A stretch of 64,000 bases of DNA from Lewinellaceae bacterium (GTDB lineage: Bacteria; Bacteroidota; Bacteroidia; Chitinophagales; Saprospiraceae): NCBI GenBank assembly GCA_020636075.1, contig JACJYO010000001.1, positions 558,001 through 622,000 of the forward strand. The letters are read 5' to 3'. Made by a program: the position numbers and the translations under genes. The notes beneath the pieces are model-generated. The model was not told the origin of the DNA. It ran no database searches and saw only the letters and a program-made list of their open reading frames with translations. Positions 52,354 to 61,254 of this stretch are shown in pieces; the first letter of the stretch is position 1, and every line of letters begins with the position of its first letter.

Positions 52354-53721
52354 CTACGGCTTTAGATTTTTTTTCTGCTCAATCTCCGCTTTTTGTTTAA
52401 AAATTTCCTCTCGTGTATGGTAAGGCACCTCATTTAATTGCTGGATCAGCTGATCCCGGACCAGGCAAAACTCGGCGAGCATTTCCCCGGTTATCGGCTT
52501 AGGCTGTGGCAAATTAAGGCGCAAGTGATCGACCTGACGACCATTTTTCCAAAACCGGAAACACACATGAGGCCCGGTAGCAAGGCCCGTAGAGCCCACA
52601 TAGCCGATCGTTTGGCCTTGCGCTACACGTGTACCGCGTTTGATGCCTTTGGCAAACCCACGCATGTGCAGATATTGGGTTTCGTAGCTGCCGTCGTGGC
52701 GAATTTTGACGAAGTTGCCATTGCCACCGCGGTGACCTGCTTCGGTGACCACACCTTCTGCAACAGCCAAAATTGGGGTGCCGTAAGGCGCAGCATAGTC
52801 CGTCCCAAAGTGTGGGCGACGGTATTTTAAAATTGGGTGCAGGCGGCTTTGGCTATACCTGCTGGAAATACGGCTGTATTTCACCGGAGATTTCAGGAAG
52901 GCCTTTCGCGCCGGGCAGCCATCAAAATCAAAATAGTTGGTTTTTTCACCCTCCTTGTCAAATCGGAAAGCAAAGTATTCCTTGTCGTCGCGCTGATAAA
53001 CTGCGGCAATGATCTTGCCTGTGCCAACGGCTTCACCTTCTACGTAATGTTGCTCATAAACAACTTTAAAGCGATCGCCGACCTTCTGATGGTAAAAGTC
53101 AACGGATGAAGCCAATACGTCAATCATGCCGTCAGCAAGTTCGTCGCTAAGCCCATTATCCGTGAGCGCCTGCCAGAAGCTGGTTTCCAGCACACCCGAG
53201 GAAGCTTTGACTTCGGTGACCACATCGCGTTTTATAACCGACACCTTGTAAGGCTCCTCCAACTGAAATTGCACATACTCGTAAGGGGAAGGTTCGTAAA
53301 TCATGGAAATGGGCTTTTCACCCTTTTCACGCGAAAGGAAATTCAGATTTTTACCCCGACGCATCGATGTGATATTAAACACATCTTTTGCGTTTTCGAC
53401 CAGCTTGGCAACTTCCGGATATGTTAGCCCCATTTTAATGAGCTTTTCACCCAGCACATCACCGTAGCGCAGTTCATCTTCAAAAAGGTGGAATTCGTCT
53501 ATGGCAAAACCCCAACGCATATTTGCCGGCACAACAGGTAAGGCATCCAGTTCGGGTTGCGCCATTACCAAGGCGGCTGCCTGGCGGGTTTTTGAGAGTT
53601 CGAGCGTGTTGACCAGAAGGGCTCCCGTTGCGGCAATTGTCCCTGCCAGCACCCAATTACGTAAAGGCGACTGCCAGAAACGCCGCAGCCGCGACTGCGG
53701 CTTTGAATCGTCAGATTTCAC
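52354..53721 (-). CDS. M23 family peptidoglycan metallopeptidase with altered zinc motif
   Basis: The GTG start gives a basic cytosolic tail and one anchor (NWVLAGTIAATGALLVNTL, about 22-40). OapA/CsgN-like and coil regions follow, and a LytM domain occupies about 300-400. Zinc ligands His304 and Asp308 are in HFGTDY and the catalytic His352 in YLHMRG. The usual HxH is HVC (His385, Cys387) in TGPHVCFRFW. Cys may replace the third zinc ligand. It should cut peptide cross-links in the periplasm, probably in cell elongation or division. I believe the HxC form recurs in Bacteroidota relatives, so it is not a decay product. Confidence 0.9.
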   Translation of the reverse strand: MKSDDSKPQSRLRRFWQSPLRNWVLAGTIAATGALLVNTLELSKTRQAAALVMAQPELDALPVVPANMRWGFAIDEFHLFEDELRYGDVLGEKLIKMGLTYPEVAKLVENAKDVFNITSMRRGKNLNFLSREKGEKPISMIYEPSPYEYVQFQLEEPYKVSVIKRDVVTEVKASSGVLETSFWQALTDNGLSDELADGMIDVLASSVDFYHQKVGDRFKVVYEQHYVEGEAVGTGKIIAAVYQRDDKEYFAFRFDKEGEKTNYFDFDGCPARKAFLKSPVKYSRISSRYSQSRLHPILKYRRPHFGTDYAAPYGTPILAVAEGVVTEAGHRGGNGNFVKIRHDGSYETQYLHMRGFAKGIKRGTRVAQGQTIGYVGSTGLATGPHVCFRFWKNGRQVDHLRLNLPQPKPITGEMLAEFCLVRDQLIQQLNEVPYHTREEIFKQKAEIEQKKNLKP

Positions 53722-54038
53722 AGGTAGAGAAACGGTTTAGCAAATGATAGATTGATGACGGGGCAATGGCAAAAATAGAACGCCAATTGGATTTTGTATG
53801 GAAAATGAAAAGAAATTAACTTTTTTACTCATTTCTATACCGTTTACTCAAAATAACAGCCTTTTTTGAGTAAAACAGGTGTTGGAAATTCATACTCTCC
53901 CATCATTCCGTATCACAATTCCTGTGACGCCTAATTTATTGAACCGCGAGTTATACACAAAAATCTGGTTTCAGCAGGTTGGTAGCCTGCCATTGTGCAT
54001 TCGGGTATTGATTTGATTGAAAAGACCAGACTGCCGCA
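53722..54038. other. 317-nt intergenic stretch with one hairpin
   Basis: TTTACTCAAAA (53843-53853) and TTTTGAGTAAA (53864-53874) form an 11-bp stem near a T-rich run, a possible terminator for the korB transcript. TATTTTTG on the minus strand (53777-53770) is a possible -7 box for the M23 gene. Nothing else is recognised. Confidence 0.45.
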
Positions 54039-55091
54039 CTACCGGTTTTCCGAATTGATCACCTCCAAGACCTCCCTGCCCGGACACAAGTCGGCTTCCT
54101 TCAGGGTATTCAAAGGCCGTTGGTCTGTATCGAGCATGTAGTGCAAATCGCGACTTTGCGGCTCCATGTAAATGATACCGGTCAGGATTTCACCTTTGGC
54201 GCGGGATTCGTTCAGACGGGAATAGGCCAGGCCCCGGTCGAGTGGGTCCCATCCTGGCGCCAGTTTATGCAGTTCAACCAGCGAACCGTCGTGCATCCGG
54301 ATCACCTTGTTGGTACCTTCGGCATATTGGGTCGTTATTTCTGATTTTATCGGAACATAGTCCACCGCTGCGGTAGCTTCGATGTGATCCCGTACATAAT
54401 CATAGGACTTTGTAGAACCTGTGTTATTATTGAAAGTAACACAGGGCGATAGCACATCAATAAAAGCAAATCCTTCATGCACCAGCGCAGCCTTGATCAT
54501 TGGGATCAGTTGTTCCTTATCACCTGAAAAGCTGCGCCCGACAAACGTCGCCCCCAACTCCATGGCCAGGCCGGCCAGGTCGATCGTTTGAAACTGATTG
54601 GCGATGCCGGTTTTGTTCACCGAGCCCTTGTCGGCAGTCGCTGAATCCTGTCCCTTGGTCAGTCCGTAGCAACCGTTATTCATCACGATGTAGGTGATGT
54701 TCAGGTTTCGGCGTACAGCATGTACAAACTGCCCCATACCAATGGAGGCCGTATCACCGTCGCCGGAAACACCCAGGTAGATCAGGTCGCGGTTGGCCAG
54801 GTTGGCGCCAGTAGCCACAGATGGCATACGTCCATGTACAGAATTGAATCCGTGGGAATTAGCCAGAAAATAGGTCGGCGTTTTGGAGGAGCAGCCAATG
54901 CCCGAAAGTTTGGCCAGGCGGTGCGGTTCGATCGCCATTTCAAAACAAGCCTGGATAATGGCCCCGCTGATCGAGTCGTGGCCACAACCCGCACACAACG
55001 TGGACAGGCGGCCTTCGTAGTATTGCCGGGTGTAGCCCAGGGCATTTTTGGGTAAGTCGGGGTGGCGAAAATTTGGGCGCAGATATGTCAT
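54039..55091 (-). CDS. korB: 2-oxoacid:ferredoxin oxidoreductase, beta subunit
   Basis: The beta subunit holds thiamine diphosphate and one [4Fe-4S] cluster. Cluster cysteines are visible in STLCAGCGHDS, SGIGCSSKTP and LSPCVTFNN. The TPP motif is GVSGDGDTASIGMGQ, ending in VMNNGCYGLTKGQ. At 350 residues it has the normal length. It begins 6 nt after the alpha subunit stop. With the alpha subunit it oxidises 2-oxoglutarate or another 2-oxoacid to the acyl-CoA, or runs in reverse; the substrate is not settled. Confidence 0.94.
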   Translation of the reverse strand: MTYLRPNFRHPDLPKNALGYTRQYYEGRLSTLCAGCGHDSISGAIIQACFEMAIEPHRLAKLSGIGCSSKTPTYFLANSHGFNSVHGRMPSVATGANLANRDLIYLGVSGDGDTASIGMGQFVHAVRRNLNITYIVMNNGCYGLTKGQDSATADKGSVNKTGIANQFQTIDLAGLAMELGATFVGRSFSGDKEQLIPMIKAALVHEGFAFIDVLSPCVTFNNNTGSTKSYDYVRDHIEATAAVDYVPIKSEITTQYAEGTNKVIRMHDGSLVELHKLAPGWDPLDRGLAYSRLNESRAKGEILTGIIYMEPQSRDLHYMLDTDQRPLNTLKEADLCPGREVLEVINSENR

Positions 55092-55097
55092 CCGGAA

Positions 55098-56966
55098 TTA
55101 TGATTTACGATTTACAGTAGATTCTCCGGCACTGGCCTGTTGCCCATTCGCAACAAGTGCCTGCACTTCCGGATGAAATTTTAAAATGCCATTGACGATG
55201 AGCCCCGCCGTAATAGGGAAGCCGTCATAATTGAGAATGGATACCAATTTTTTAGGATCAATCCCCAATTCAATCATCAGCAGGGAGCGCATTTGTGCAT
55301 CGCGGTTTTGTTCCACGACATAAACGCGATCATGCTGCTCAATAAATTCCTGAACTGCCGAATTGAACGGAAAGGCTTTCAGGCGCAGCGTATCCACTTC
55401 AACCCCTGCAGCTCCAAGCCGATCGGTAGCTTCCAGGGCAGCATAGGCGGATGTTCCAAAGAAGATCACACCTTCCTTGTTTTCTCCGGTTCCGGAATGT
55501 TCCGGGCCGGGGACCAGATCTTTAATAGTTTCCCATTTTTTCAAAAGCCGATCCATATTGCGTTTGTAGGCTTCCCCTTCTTCGGTGTAGCGGGCATATT
55601 CATCTTTCGACGAGCCCCGCGTGAAATAGGAACCTTTCGTAGGGTGCGTTCCCGGAATCGTGCGATAGGGAATGCCATCGCCATCCACATCCAGGTAACG
55701 ACCGAATTCTTTGACTTTTTCCAAATCCTCGGCATCGAGCACCTTTCCACGGTCGAATTGCTTCGAATCATCCCACTCGAACGGCGGGCAAAGGTGATCG
55801 TTCATGCCCAGATCGAGATCGGTCATCACCATAACCGGCGTTTGCATACGTTCGGCCAAATCAAAAGCCTCCGCCGTCATTTCAAAACACTCCTTTGGAG
55901 TTGCCGGAAAAAGCAGCGGGTGCTTAGTATCACCGTGCGATGCATAGGCTGCCAGCAAAATATCCGATTGCTGGGTGCGGGTAGGCATGCCGGTGGAAGG
56001 CCCACCCCGTTGCACATCAATCAGTACTGCCGGGATTTCAGCAAAATAGGCCAGGCCGATAAACTCGTTCATGAGGGAAACCCCCGGGCCACTGGTGGCC
56101 GTAAAGGAGCGCGCGCCATTCCACATGGCGCCGATAACCACGCCCATAGCTGCAAGTTCGTCTTCGGCCTGTACGATGGCGTATTTCTTTTTACCGGTTA
56201 TGGGGTCGGTGCGCAGGCGTTTCGCATATTTGGTAAAGGCGTCCACCACCGATGTGGAGGGTGTGATCGGGTACCAGGCCGCCACAGTAGCGCCGGCATA
56301 AATCGCACCGAGCGCACAGGCAGAGTTGCCGTCGATCATGATCCAGTTGCCGATCTTGTCGCGGCGTTCCAGGCGCAGGCCCAAGGGGTATTCATAGTGT
56401 TTGTGCACGTAGTCAATTCCCGCTTCCAATGCCTGAAAGTTCAGCGGAATCAGTTTTTCTTTCTTTCGAAATTCCTCCGAAATCAGGTTTTTTACCACAT
56501 CCACTTCAATATCGAGCAGGGCTGTTAAAGCCCCCACATACACCACATTTTTCAGCAGTTGTTGCTGGCGGGGTTGTGGGAAAAGTCCCTGGCAAATACG
56601 GATCATCGGTACCCCGATATAATGGATATCATCGCGGAGGTATTGATTTTCCAAGGGGCGACTGCTATCGTACATAAAATAGCCGCCGGGGCGCACCGAT
56701 TCGATGTCGTTTTTCATGCTTTGCGGGTTTACGCAAACCATAATGTCAATGCCGCTGCGACGCCCCAGGTATCCTTTGTCACTGACACGCACTTCATACC
56801 AGGTTGGCAGTCCCTGAATGTTGGACGGGAAAATATTTTTGGGTGTCACCGGAATACCCATCCGGAATATGCTTTTTGCAAACAGGTTGTTCGCGCTGGC
56901 AGAGCCAGTGCCGTTTACGTTGGCAAATCGAATGACCAGGTCGTTTATACTGCTCAGTTGTTGCAT
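55098..56966 (-). CDS. korA: 2-oxoacid:acceptor oxidoreductase, fused gamma-alpha subunit
   Basis: ATG 56966 gives MQQLSSINDLVIRFANVNG. The first 190 residues are the gamma domain (GTGSASANNLFAKSIFRMG, PTWYEVRVSDKGYLGRRSG). The alpha domain follows, with GNSACALGAIYAGATVAAWYP, YPITPST and VQAEDELAAMGVVIGA. The C-terminal VVEQNRDAQMRSLLMIELG is typical. The protein lacks the ferredoxin-like delta domain, so the electron acceptor must be external. It lies between the GltD-like gene (34 nt) and korB (6 nt). Confidence 0.94.
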   Translation of the reverse strand: MQQLSSINDLVIRFANVNGTGSASANNLFAKSIFRMGIPVTPKNIFPSNIQGLPTWYEVRVSDKGYLGRRSGIDIMVCVNPQSMKNDIESVRPGGYFMYDSSRPLENQYLRDDIHYIGVPMIRICQGLFPQPRQQQLLKNVVYVGALTALLDIEVDVVKNLISEEFRKKEKLIPLNFQALEAGIDYVHKHYEYPLGLRLERRDKIGNWIMIDGNSACALGAIYAGATVAAWYPITPSTSVVDAFTKYAKRLRTDPITGKKKYAIVQAEDELAAMGVVIGAMWNGARSFTATSGPGVSLMNEFIGLAYFAEIPAVLIDVQRGGPSTGMPTRTQQSDILLAAYASHGDTKHPLLFPATPKECFEMTAEAFDLAERMQTPVMVMTDLDLGMNDHLCPPFEWDDSKQFDRGKVLDAEDLEKVKEFGRYLDVDGDGIPYRTIPGTHPTKGSYFTRGSSKDEYARYTEEGEAYKRNMDRLLKKWETIKDLVPGPEHSGTGENKEGVIFFGTSAYAALEATDRLGAAGVEVDTLRLKAFPFNSAVQEFIEQHDRVYVVEQNRDAQMRSLLMIELGIDPKKLVSILNYDGFPITAGLIVNGILKFHPEVQALVANGQQASAGESTVNRKS

Positions 56967-57000
56967 TAGTTCTATAATTCGAATCGCTGTATTTTTTTGA

Positions 57001-58818
57001 TTACACTTGCCCCACCTCAACCGGCGCCGCAACGTCCCAAACGTTGCAGGTTTTGGTCACCTGGTACAGGTATTTTTTCATATCCCAGGCAGCCGTCGGG
57101 CAACGTTCAGCGCAGAGGCCACAGTGCAGGCACACATTTTCATCTTTGATCATGACACGTTGCGTTGGCAGCGGCTCCGACACGTACAGGTCCTGGCTCA
57201 GCACATTTGCCGGTGCATTCAGCCGGGTACGCAGATCTTCTTCTTCACCATTGGATGTGAAGGTGATGCAAGAGGTTGGGCATACATCCACACAAGCATC
57301 GCATTCGATGCAGAGATTATCGGCAAAAACGGTTTGCACGTCGCAATTAAAACAACGCTGCGCCTCCTTGAAGCCGTCTGCCGGGGAAAAGCCGAGTTCA
57401 ACCTCCATCCGGCGGTCTTTCAAAGAAAGTTCGGTATCCACATGGGGAACCGGATACCGCTGATCGTCAACAACATAGGCATCATACATCCATTCGTGAA
57501 TGCCCATTTTTTGTTGAATGAGGTTTACGGTCGGTGCCGGCCTGTCGCTGTGCAGATCACCACCCCGACAAAAGAGGTCGATCGAAATGGCTGCCTGGTG
57601 GCCATGTGCTACTGCCGTGATTACATTTTCCGGCCCAAAAGCGGCGTCGCCACCAAAAAACACTTTTGGCAAGGTCGATTGGAAGGTTGTTTTATTTACC
57701 GCAGGCAAATCCCACTTACCAAATTCAATGCCCAGGTCGCGCTCAATCCAGGGGAATGCATTGTCCTGCCCAATGGCGATCAACACATCATCCGCCTCCA
57801 GGAATACATCTGGTTCGCCGGTTGGGACCAGCGTGCGGCGACCATTTTCGTCGTATTTCGCTTCCACCTTTTCAAAAAGCACCCCTTTGAGTTTGCCATT
57901 TTCCACGACAAATTCCTTGGGCGGCATATTATTCAAGATGGGAATTCCCTCACGCTGCGCATCTTCAATTTCCCAGGGAGAAGCTTTCATCGTATTGAAC
58001 GGGCTGCGCACCACCACCGTTACCGATTCTCCACCGAGGCGGCGTGAGGTGCGGCAGCAGTCCATGGCTGTATTCCCTCCGCCAAGCACGATCACTTTTT
58101 TCCCGATTTTGTCCGTGTGTTCAAACGCTACATTGGCCAGCCACTGAATACCAATGTGGATATTGGCATCTGCTTCCTGCCGGCCGGGAAGTTTTGGAAG
58201 GTCGCCGCCACGGGGCGCGCCGGTGCCTATGAAAATGGCGTCGTAGTCCTTCTCCAGGATTTCCTTCATGCTCTCCACATAGTGGTTAAAATGGGTATGA
58301 ATGCCCAGATCGAGGATGTAGTTGACCTCCTCATCCAGCACCGATTCCGGCAAGCGGAACGCCGGGATCTGGCTGCGCATCATTCCTCCGCCTTTTCGCT
58401 GGTCGTCGTACAGATGTAGTTCATAGCCCAACGGGGCAAGGTCGCGCGCAACGGTCAGCGACGCCGGACCACCGCCGATGAGCGCAATTTTTTTACCATT
58501 AGAGGGAAACGGGCCCTGCGGCATAAGCGGTTTTACCTCGCCTTTATTGTCGGCAGCCACGCGCTTGAGCCGGCAGATCGCCACAGGTTTTTCCTCCACC
58601 CTACCCCGCCGACAGGCAGGCTCGCAGGGGCGGTCGCAGGTGCGCCCCAGGATACCGGGGAAAACATTGGACTCCCAGTTGACCATGTAGGCTTCGGTGT
58701 AGCGTTGAGCGGCGATTAGCCGGATATATTCCGGCACCGGTGTATGCGCCGGACAGGCATACTGGCAATCGACTACCTTATGGAAATATTCCGGATCATT
58801 GATGTTGGTTGCTTTCAC
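57001..58818 (-). CDS. GltD-like FAD/NAD(P) oxidoreductase with two 4Fe-4S clusters
   Basis: The GTG at 58818 is preferred because the next 14 residues lead directly into the family start (INDPEYFHKVVDCQYACPAH); a frame open to 59088 overlaps the next gene and has no such homology. The N-terminal domain has the cysteines of glutamate synthase small subunits (CQYAC, GRTCDRPCEPACRRG). FAD binds at LIGGGPASLTVARDL and NAD(P) at VLGGGNTAMDCCR. Two ferredoxin-type motifs lie at the C-terminus, CIECDACVDVCP and CLHCGLCAERCP. It heads the korAB operon and likely passes electrons between NAD(P)H and the 2-oxoacid enzyme. Confidence 0.9.
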   Translation of the reverse strand: MKATNINDPEYFHKVVDCQYACPAHTPVPEYIRLIAAQRYTEAYMVNWESNVFPGILGRTCDRPCEPACRRGRVEEKPVAICRLKRVAADNKGEVKPLMPQGPFPSNGKKIALIGGGPASLTVARDLAPLGYELHLYDDQRKGGGMMRSQIPAFRLPESVLDEEVNYILDLGIHTHFNHYVESMKEILEKDYDAIFIGTGAPRGGDLPKLPGRQEADANIHIGIQWLANVAFEHTDKIGKKVIVLGGGNTAMDCCRTSRRLGGESVTVVVRSPFNTMKASPWEIEDAQREGIPILNNMPPKEFVVENGKLKGVLFEKVEAKYDENGRRTLVPTGEPDVFLEADDVLIAIGQDNAFPWIERDLGIEFGKWDLPAVNKTTFQSTLPKVFFGGDAAFGPENVITAVAHGHQAAISIDLFCRGGDLHSDRPAPTVNLIQQKMGIHEWMYDAYVVDDQRYPVPHVDTELSLKDRRMEVELGFSPADGFKEAQRCFNCDVQTVFADNLCIECDACVDVCPTSCITFTSNGEEEDLRTRLNAPANVLSQDLYVSEPLPTQRVMIKDENVCLHCGLCAERCPTAAWDMKKYLYQVTKTCNVWDVAAPVEVGQV

Positions 58819-58954
58819 TCCTGTATTACCTTTTTCGCTATGAAATAATATTTCTCCAAGAGCGGTAAATATAGGTGCAGCCTCCGGAAAAGTGCTACGC
58901 AAATAATGAAAATAAATGGTAAGGCCGGGAACAGACAAAATCAAACCAGGTAGC

Positions 58955-61231
58955 TTACTTCCAACGCGCCAACCGGAAACCTGTACCGTAATGGGTAAAA
59001 TTCGGATACCAGGAATTTCGGTATACCACTTGCATTTGTTCCGGGTTTCGACCCCAAAAGCCCCCCCGGAATATACGCTTTGCACCACCTTCAGGCCCGG
59101 TTGGATCTGTTACGGCAGATTTCGGGTACAGGCTATGCCAATCGAAGCACCATTCCCGGACATTCCCGGACATGTCGAAAATTTTCAGATCGTTGGAATT
59201 CAGATGTCCGACCGGATGCGTCTGATGCCCGGAATTCTCTTGATACCAGGCGACCTCGCCAACATTATTACTGCCACTAAAAGTATAGTCGCGCTCTGCC
59301 GGACCGCCCTTGGCTGCATACTCCCACTCAGCTTCTGTGGGCAGGCGATATCCATTGGCATTGCGATTGAGTGTGACGCGATTGCCGACGATGGTGTAGG
59401 CCGCCTTTAGTCCTTCGGTGCCACTCAACCAATTGCAGTATGATACGGCATCGAACCAACTGACATTAATGACAGGCCGGTTTGCACGTCCCCAGCCTTT
59501 GTCATCTGGTTTTTCCCGATTAGTAGCTTCACAAAAGCGATCGTACTCCTCAAAAGTTACCTCATAGCGCCCGATAAAAAAATCGCGCAAGGTAACCGGA
59601 TGCAGCGTGTCATCACCAAAACCATTGGTAAGCCCCATCTGAAACGTGCCTCCCTGCACAAACACCATGTTGGGTGGCGGCAGCGGCGTTGTGCTTGGTG
59701 GCGAAGTAGTTGTCGGTGTCGTGGTTGCCGGCGTCGGCGCTTCAGTTCTGGCAACAGGTGTTTCCGTGCCTGCAGGCTGTGTTGAATCATCCGAAAGTGC
59801 CGGGGTCGGGGTTTCCTGGTCAACCGTCGGGAGGCCCGGAATTACCGTGTCGGGTGGCTTCGGATAGGCCGGATCATGGCGGCGGCATTCCTCCCAGCGC
59901 TGTAGAATAAACGGCAGATATTCATCCCTGAGGGCGGCATCTTTTTCAACGATTTTATACAGCGCGTCCAAATTTTCACAGCCCGGAAAATCAACCATAA
60001 AAGCGTCCATAGCCGCTTTGGTTGGTTCCTTTTCAATGATTGCCAGCGCTTCCGCCTCGAGGCGCACAAGGGCCTGTTCGGCATCTTCGCGGCAGGCGCC
60101 TTCCGGAAATTCGATCAGGTAATCGCGGTAGGCTTCCGGTGTATCCAATAAAATGGATTTTCGGCAGGCAGCCGGTTCGTAATACGGGCTGGTAGGATGC
60201 TCGTTCATATACGCCGTGTAGCCGGCTACGGTATCTTCCACATAGCGGGTGGTCCACCAGTCGCGAGTCGATTCAGGGGTGAGTACAAACGTAGCGATCG
60301 CTGCCGTTCCGGCCACCGCAAGGCCGATAACGACTTTTTGCAACAAGCCTGCCATCGACTTCGTTGCCGGTGTAGCCGCAGAATCGGCTGCATGGGCAGT
60401 TTCGGAGGCTTTTGCAGACAATTTGGATTTATCAACGCCCGTGACCAGGCCAGCGACCGCTTTGGATGCTGTTTGAAAATTCAACACGCCTGCTTTTTTA
60501 GGCTGCGCCGCTTCGGCATCCGTCACCGGGCCTTCAGCAACCACCTCGATCGTTTCTTCCATCACCATGTCTTTTTTACGTGGCTGCCCGTCAACTGTTT
60601 CGATAATAGAAATTTTTAGCACCAACGGATGAGTACCTTCGGTCAACGGCGTCACATAAAACCACCACTCCGTAAAGCCGGTTTCATCGATCAACTGGAT
60701 CGAATCACTAATCGTCGCTATTTGGAACTTTTTGCCGCCCGAAGGGTCGAGTAATTCAGCTTCCATTGTATCGGAAACCCGGTAAAGTTCTTTGAGTTGA
60801 ACATGCTCGTCAAGGGTAATATCCTCCACAATAGCGTCCTCCGACAAGGCAATCCGAACCACACATTTGGTTTCCTTGTCCTTCGGCATTTTATTAGGGA
60901 TGCGGTACAGTATGCTGCCTTGCTTGGGCGCAGATTCCCCGGTAGCTTCAGGAGGCGATTCAAAGTCGGTTTCTTTTAGTCCCTGGACAAGTTCCAGAAA
61001 GGCCGCGCGAATTTTGTTATATTCCGTATTCAATTCATCATTTTCCAGGGTGCCGCGCAACCGGGCCTTATTTGCCTCATTGAGCCGGGCAAGCAGACTG
61101 ATCACAATGGAATAGGTATCTGTCTGGGAAGAAAGCATCGCTTGCAGGGTCTTCAATGCTTTAGCAATATCCTCAACCAGCAAATCCTGTAGCTCCTTCT
61201 GAATAGTTTCAATCGGTTTGGTAATTGGCAT
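58955..61231 (-). CDS. EAD-like / membrane / SUMF (formylglycine-generating-enzyme-like) multidomain protein
   Basis: This 758-residue protein has at least five parts. Residues 1-90 are an all-helical domain resembling the effector-associated domain EAD11 of bacterial NTP-dependent conflict systems (LLARLNEANKARLRG, NKIRAAFLELV). Residues 105-232 are a beta-rich domain (YRIPNKMPKDKE, WFYVTPLTEG). A transmembrane segment lies at about 299-318. Residues 330-440 hold YxxYxxxxPxG-like helical repeats. After a P/T-rich linker (455-520), residues 521-758 form an FGE-sulfatase/SUMF1 domain with PTEAEWEYAAKG, MSGNVREWC and GTGFRLAR. No active-site Cys pair is obvious, so it may bind rather than catalyse. 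It starts 23 nt downstream of the M20 gene. Confidence 0.85.
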   Translation of the reverse strand: MPITKPIETIQKELQDLLVEDIAKALKTLQAMLSSQTDTYSIVISLLARLNEANKARLRGTLENDELNTEYNKIRAAFLELVQGLKETDFESPPEATGESAPKQGSILYRIPNKMPKDKETKCVVRIALSEDAIVEDITLDEHVQLKELYRVSDTMEAELLDPSGGKKFQIATISDSIQLIDETGFTEWWFYVTPLTEGTHPLVLKISIIETVDGQPRKKDMVMEETIEVVAEGPVTDAEAAQPKKAGVLNFQTASKAVAGLVTGVDKSKLSAKASETAHAADSAATPATKSMAGLLQKVVIGLAVAGTAAIATFVLTPESTRDWWTTRYVEDTVAGYTAYMNEHPTSPYYEPAACRKSILLDTPEAYRDYLIEFPEGACREDAEQALVRLEAEALAIIEKEPTKAAMDAFMVDFPGCENLDALYKIVEKDAALRDEYLPFILQRWEECRRHDPAYPKPPDTVIPGLPTVDQETPTPALSDDSTQPAGTETPVARTEAPTPATTTPTTTSPPSTTPLPPPNMVFVQGGTFQMGLTNGFGDDTLHPVTLRDFFIGRYEVTFEEYDRFCEATNREKPDDKGWGRANRPVINVSWFDAVSYCNWLSGTEGLKAAYTIVGNRVTLNRNANGYRLPTEAEWEYAAKGGPAERDYTFSGSNNVGEVAWYQENSGHQTHPVGHLNSNDLKIFDMSGNVREWCFDWHSLYPKSAVTDPTGPEGGAKRIFRGGFWGRNPEQMQVVYRNSWYPNFTHYGTGFRLARWK

Positions 61232-61254
61232 AGCACATTGATTTTGCGGTAAAC

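Noticed and set aside
55293..56528. Long open frame antisense to korA
   Set aside because: It mirrors the codon structure of a well-identified gene, and its translation has no domain character. The same applies to long frames opposite the HerA-like gene (9523-10500) and the glycosidase gene (2858-3790).
58819..59088. N-terminal extension of the GltD-like protein
   Set aside because: It overlaps the SUMF gene, has no family resemblance, and the conserved start follows the GTG at 58818.
58955..59100. Variable region of a diversity-generating retroelement at the SUMF C-terminus
   Set aside because: The C-type-lectin-like ending is the right kind of target, but no reverse transcriptase or template repeat is in the window and the codons do not show a clear adenine-substitution pattern.
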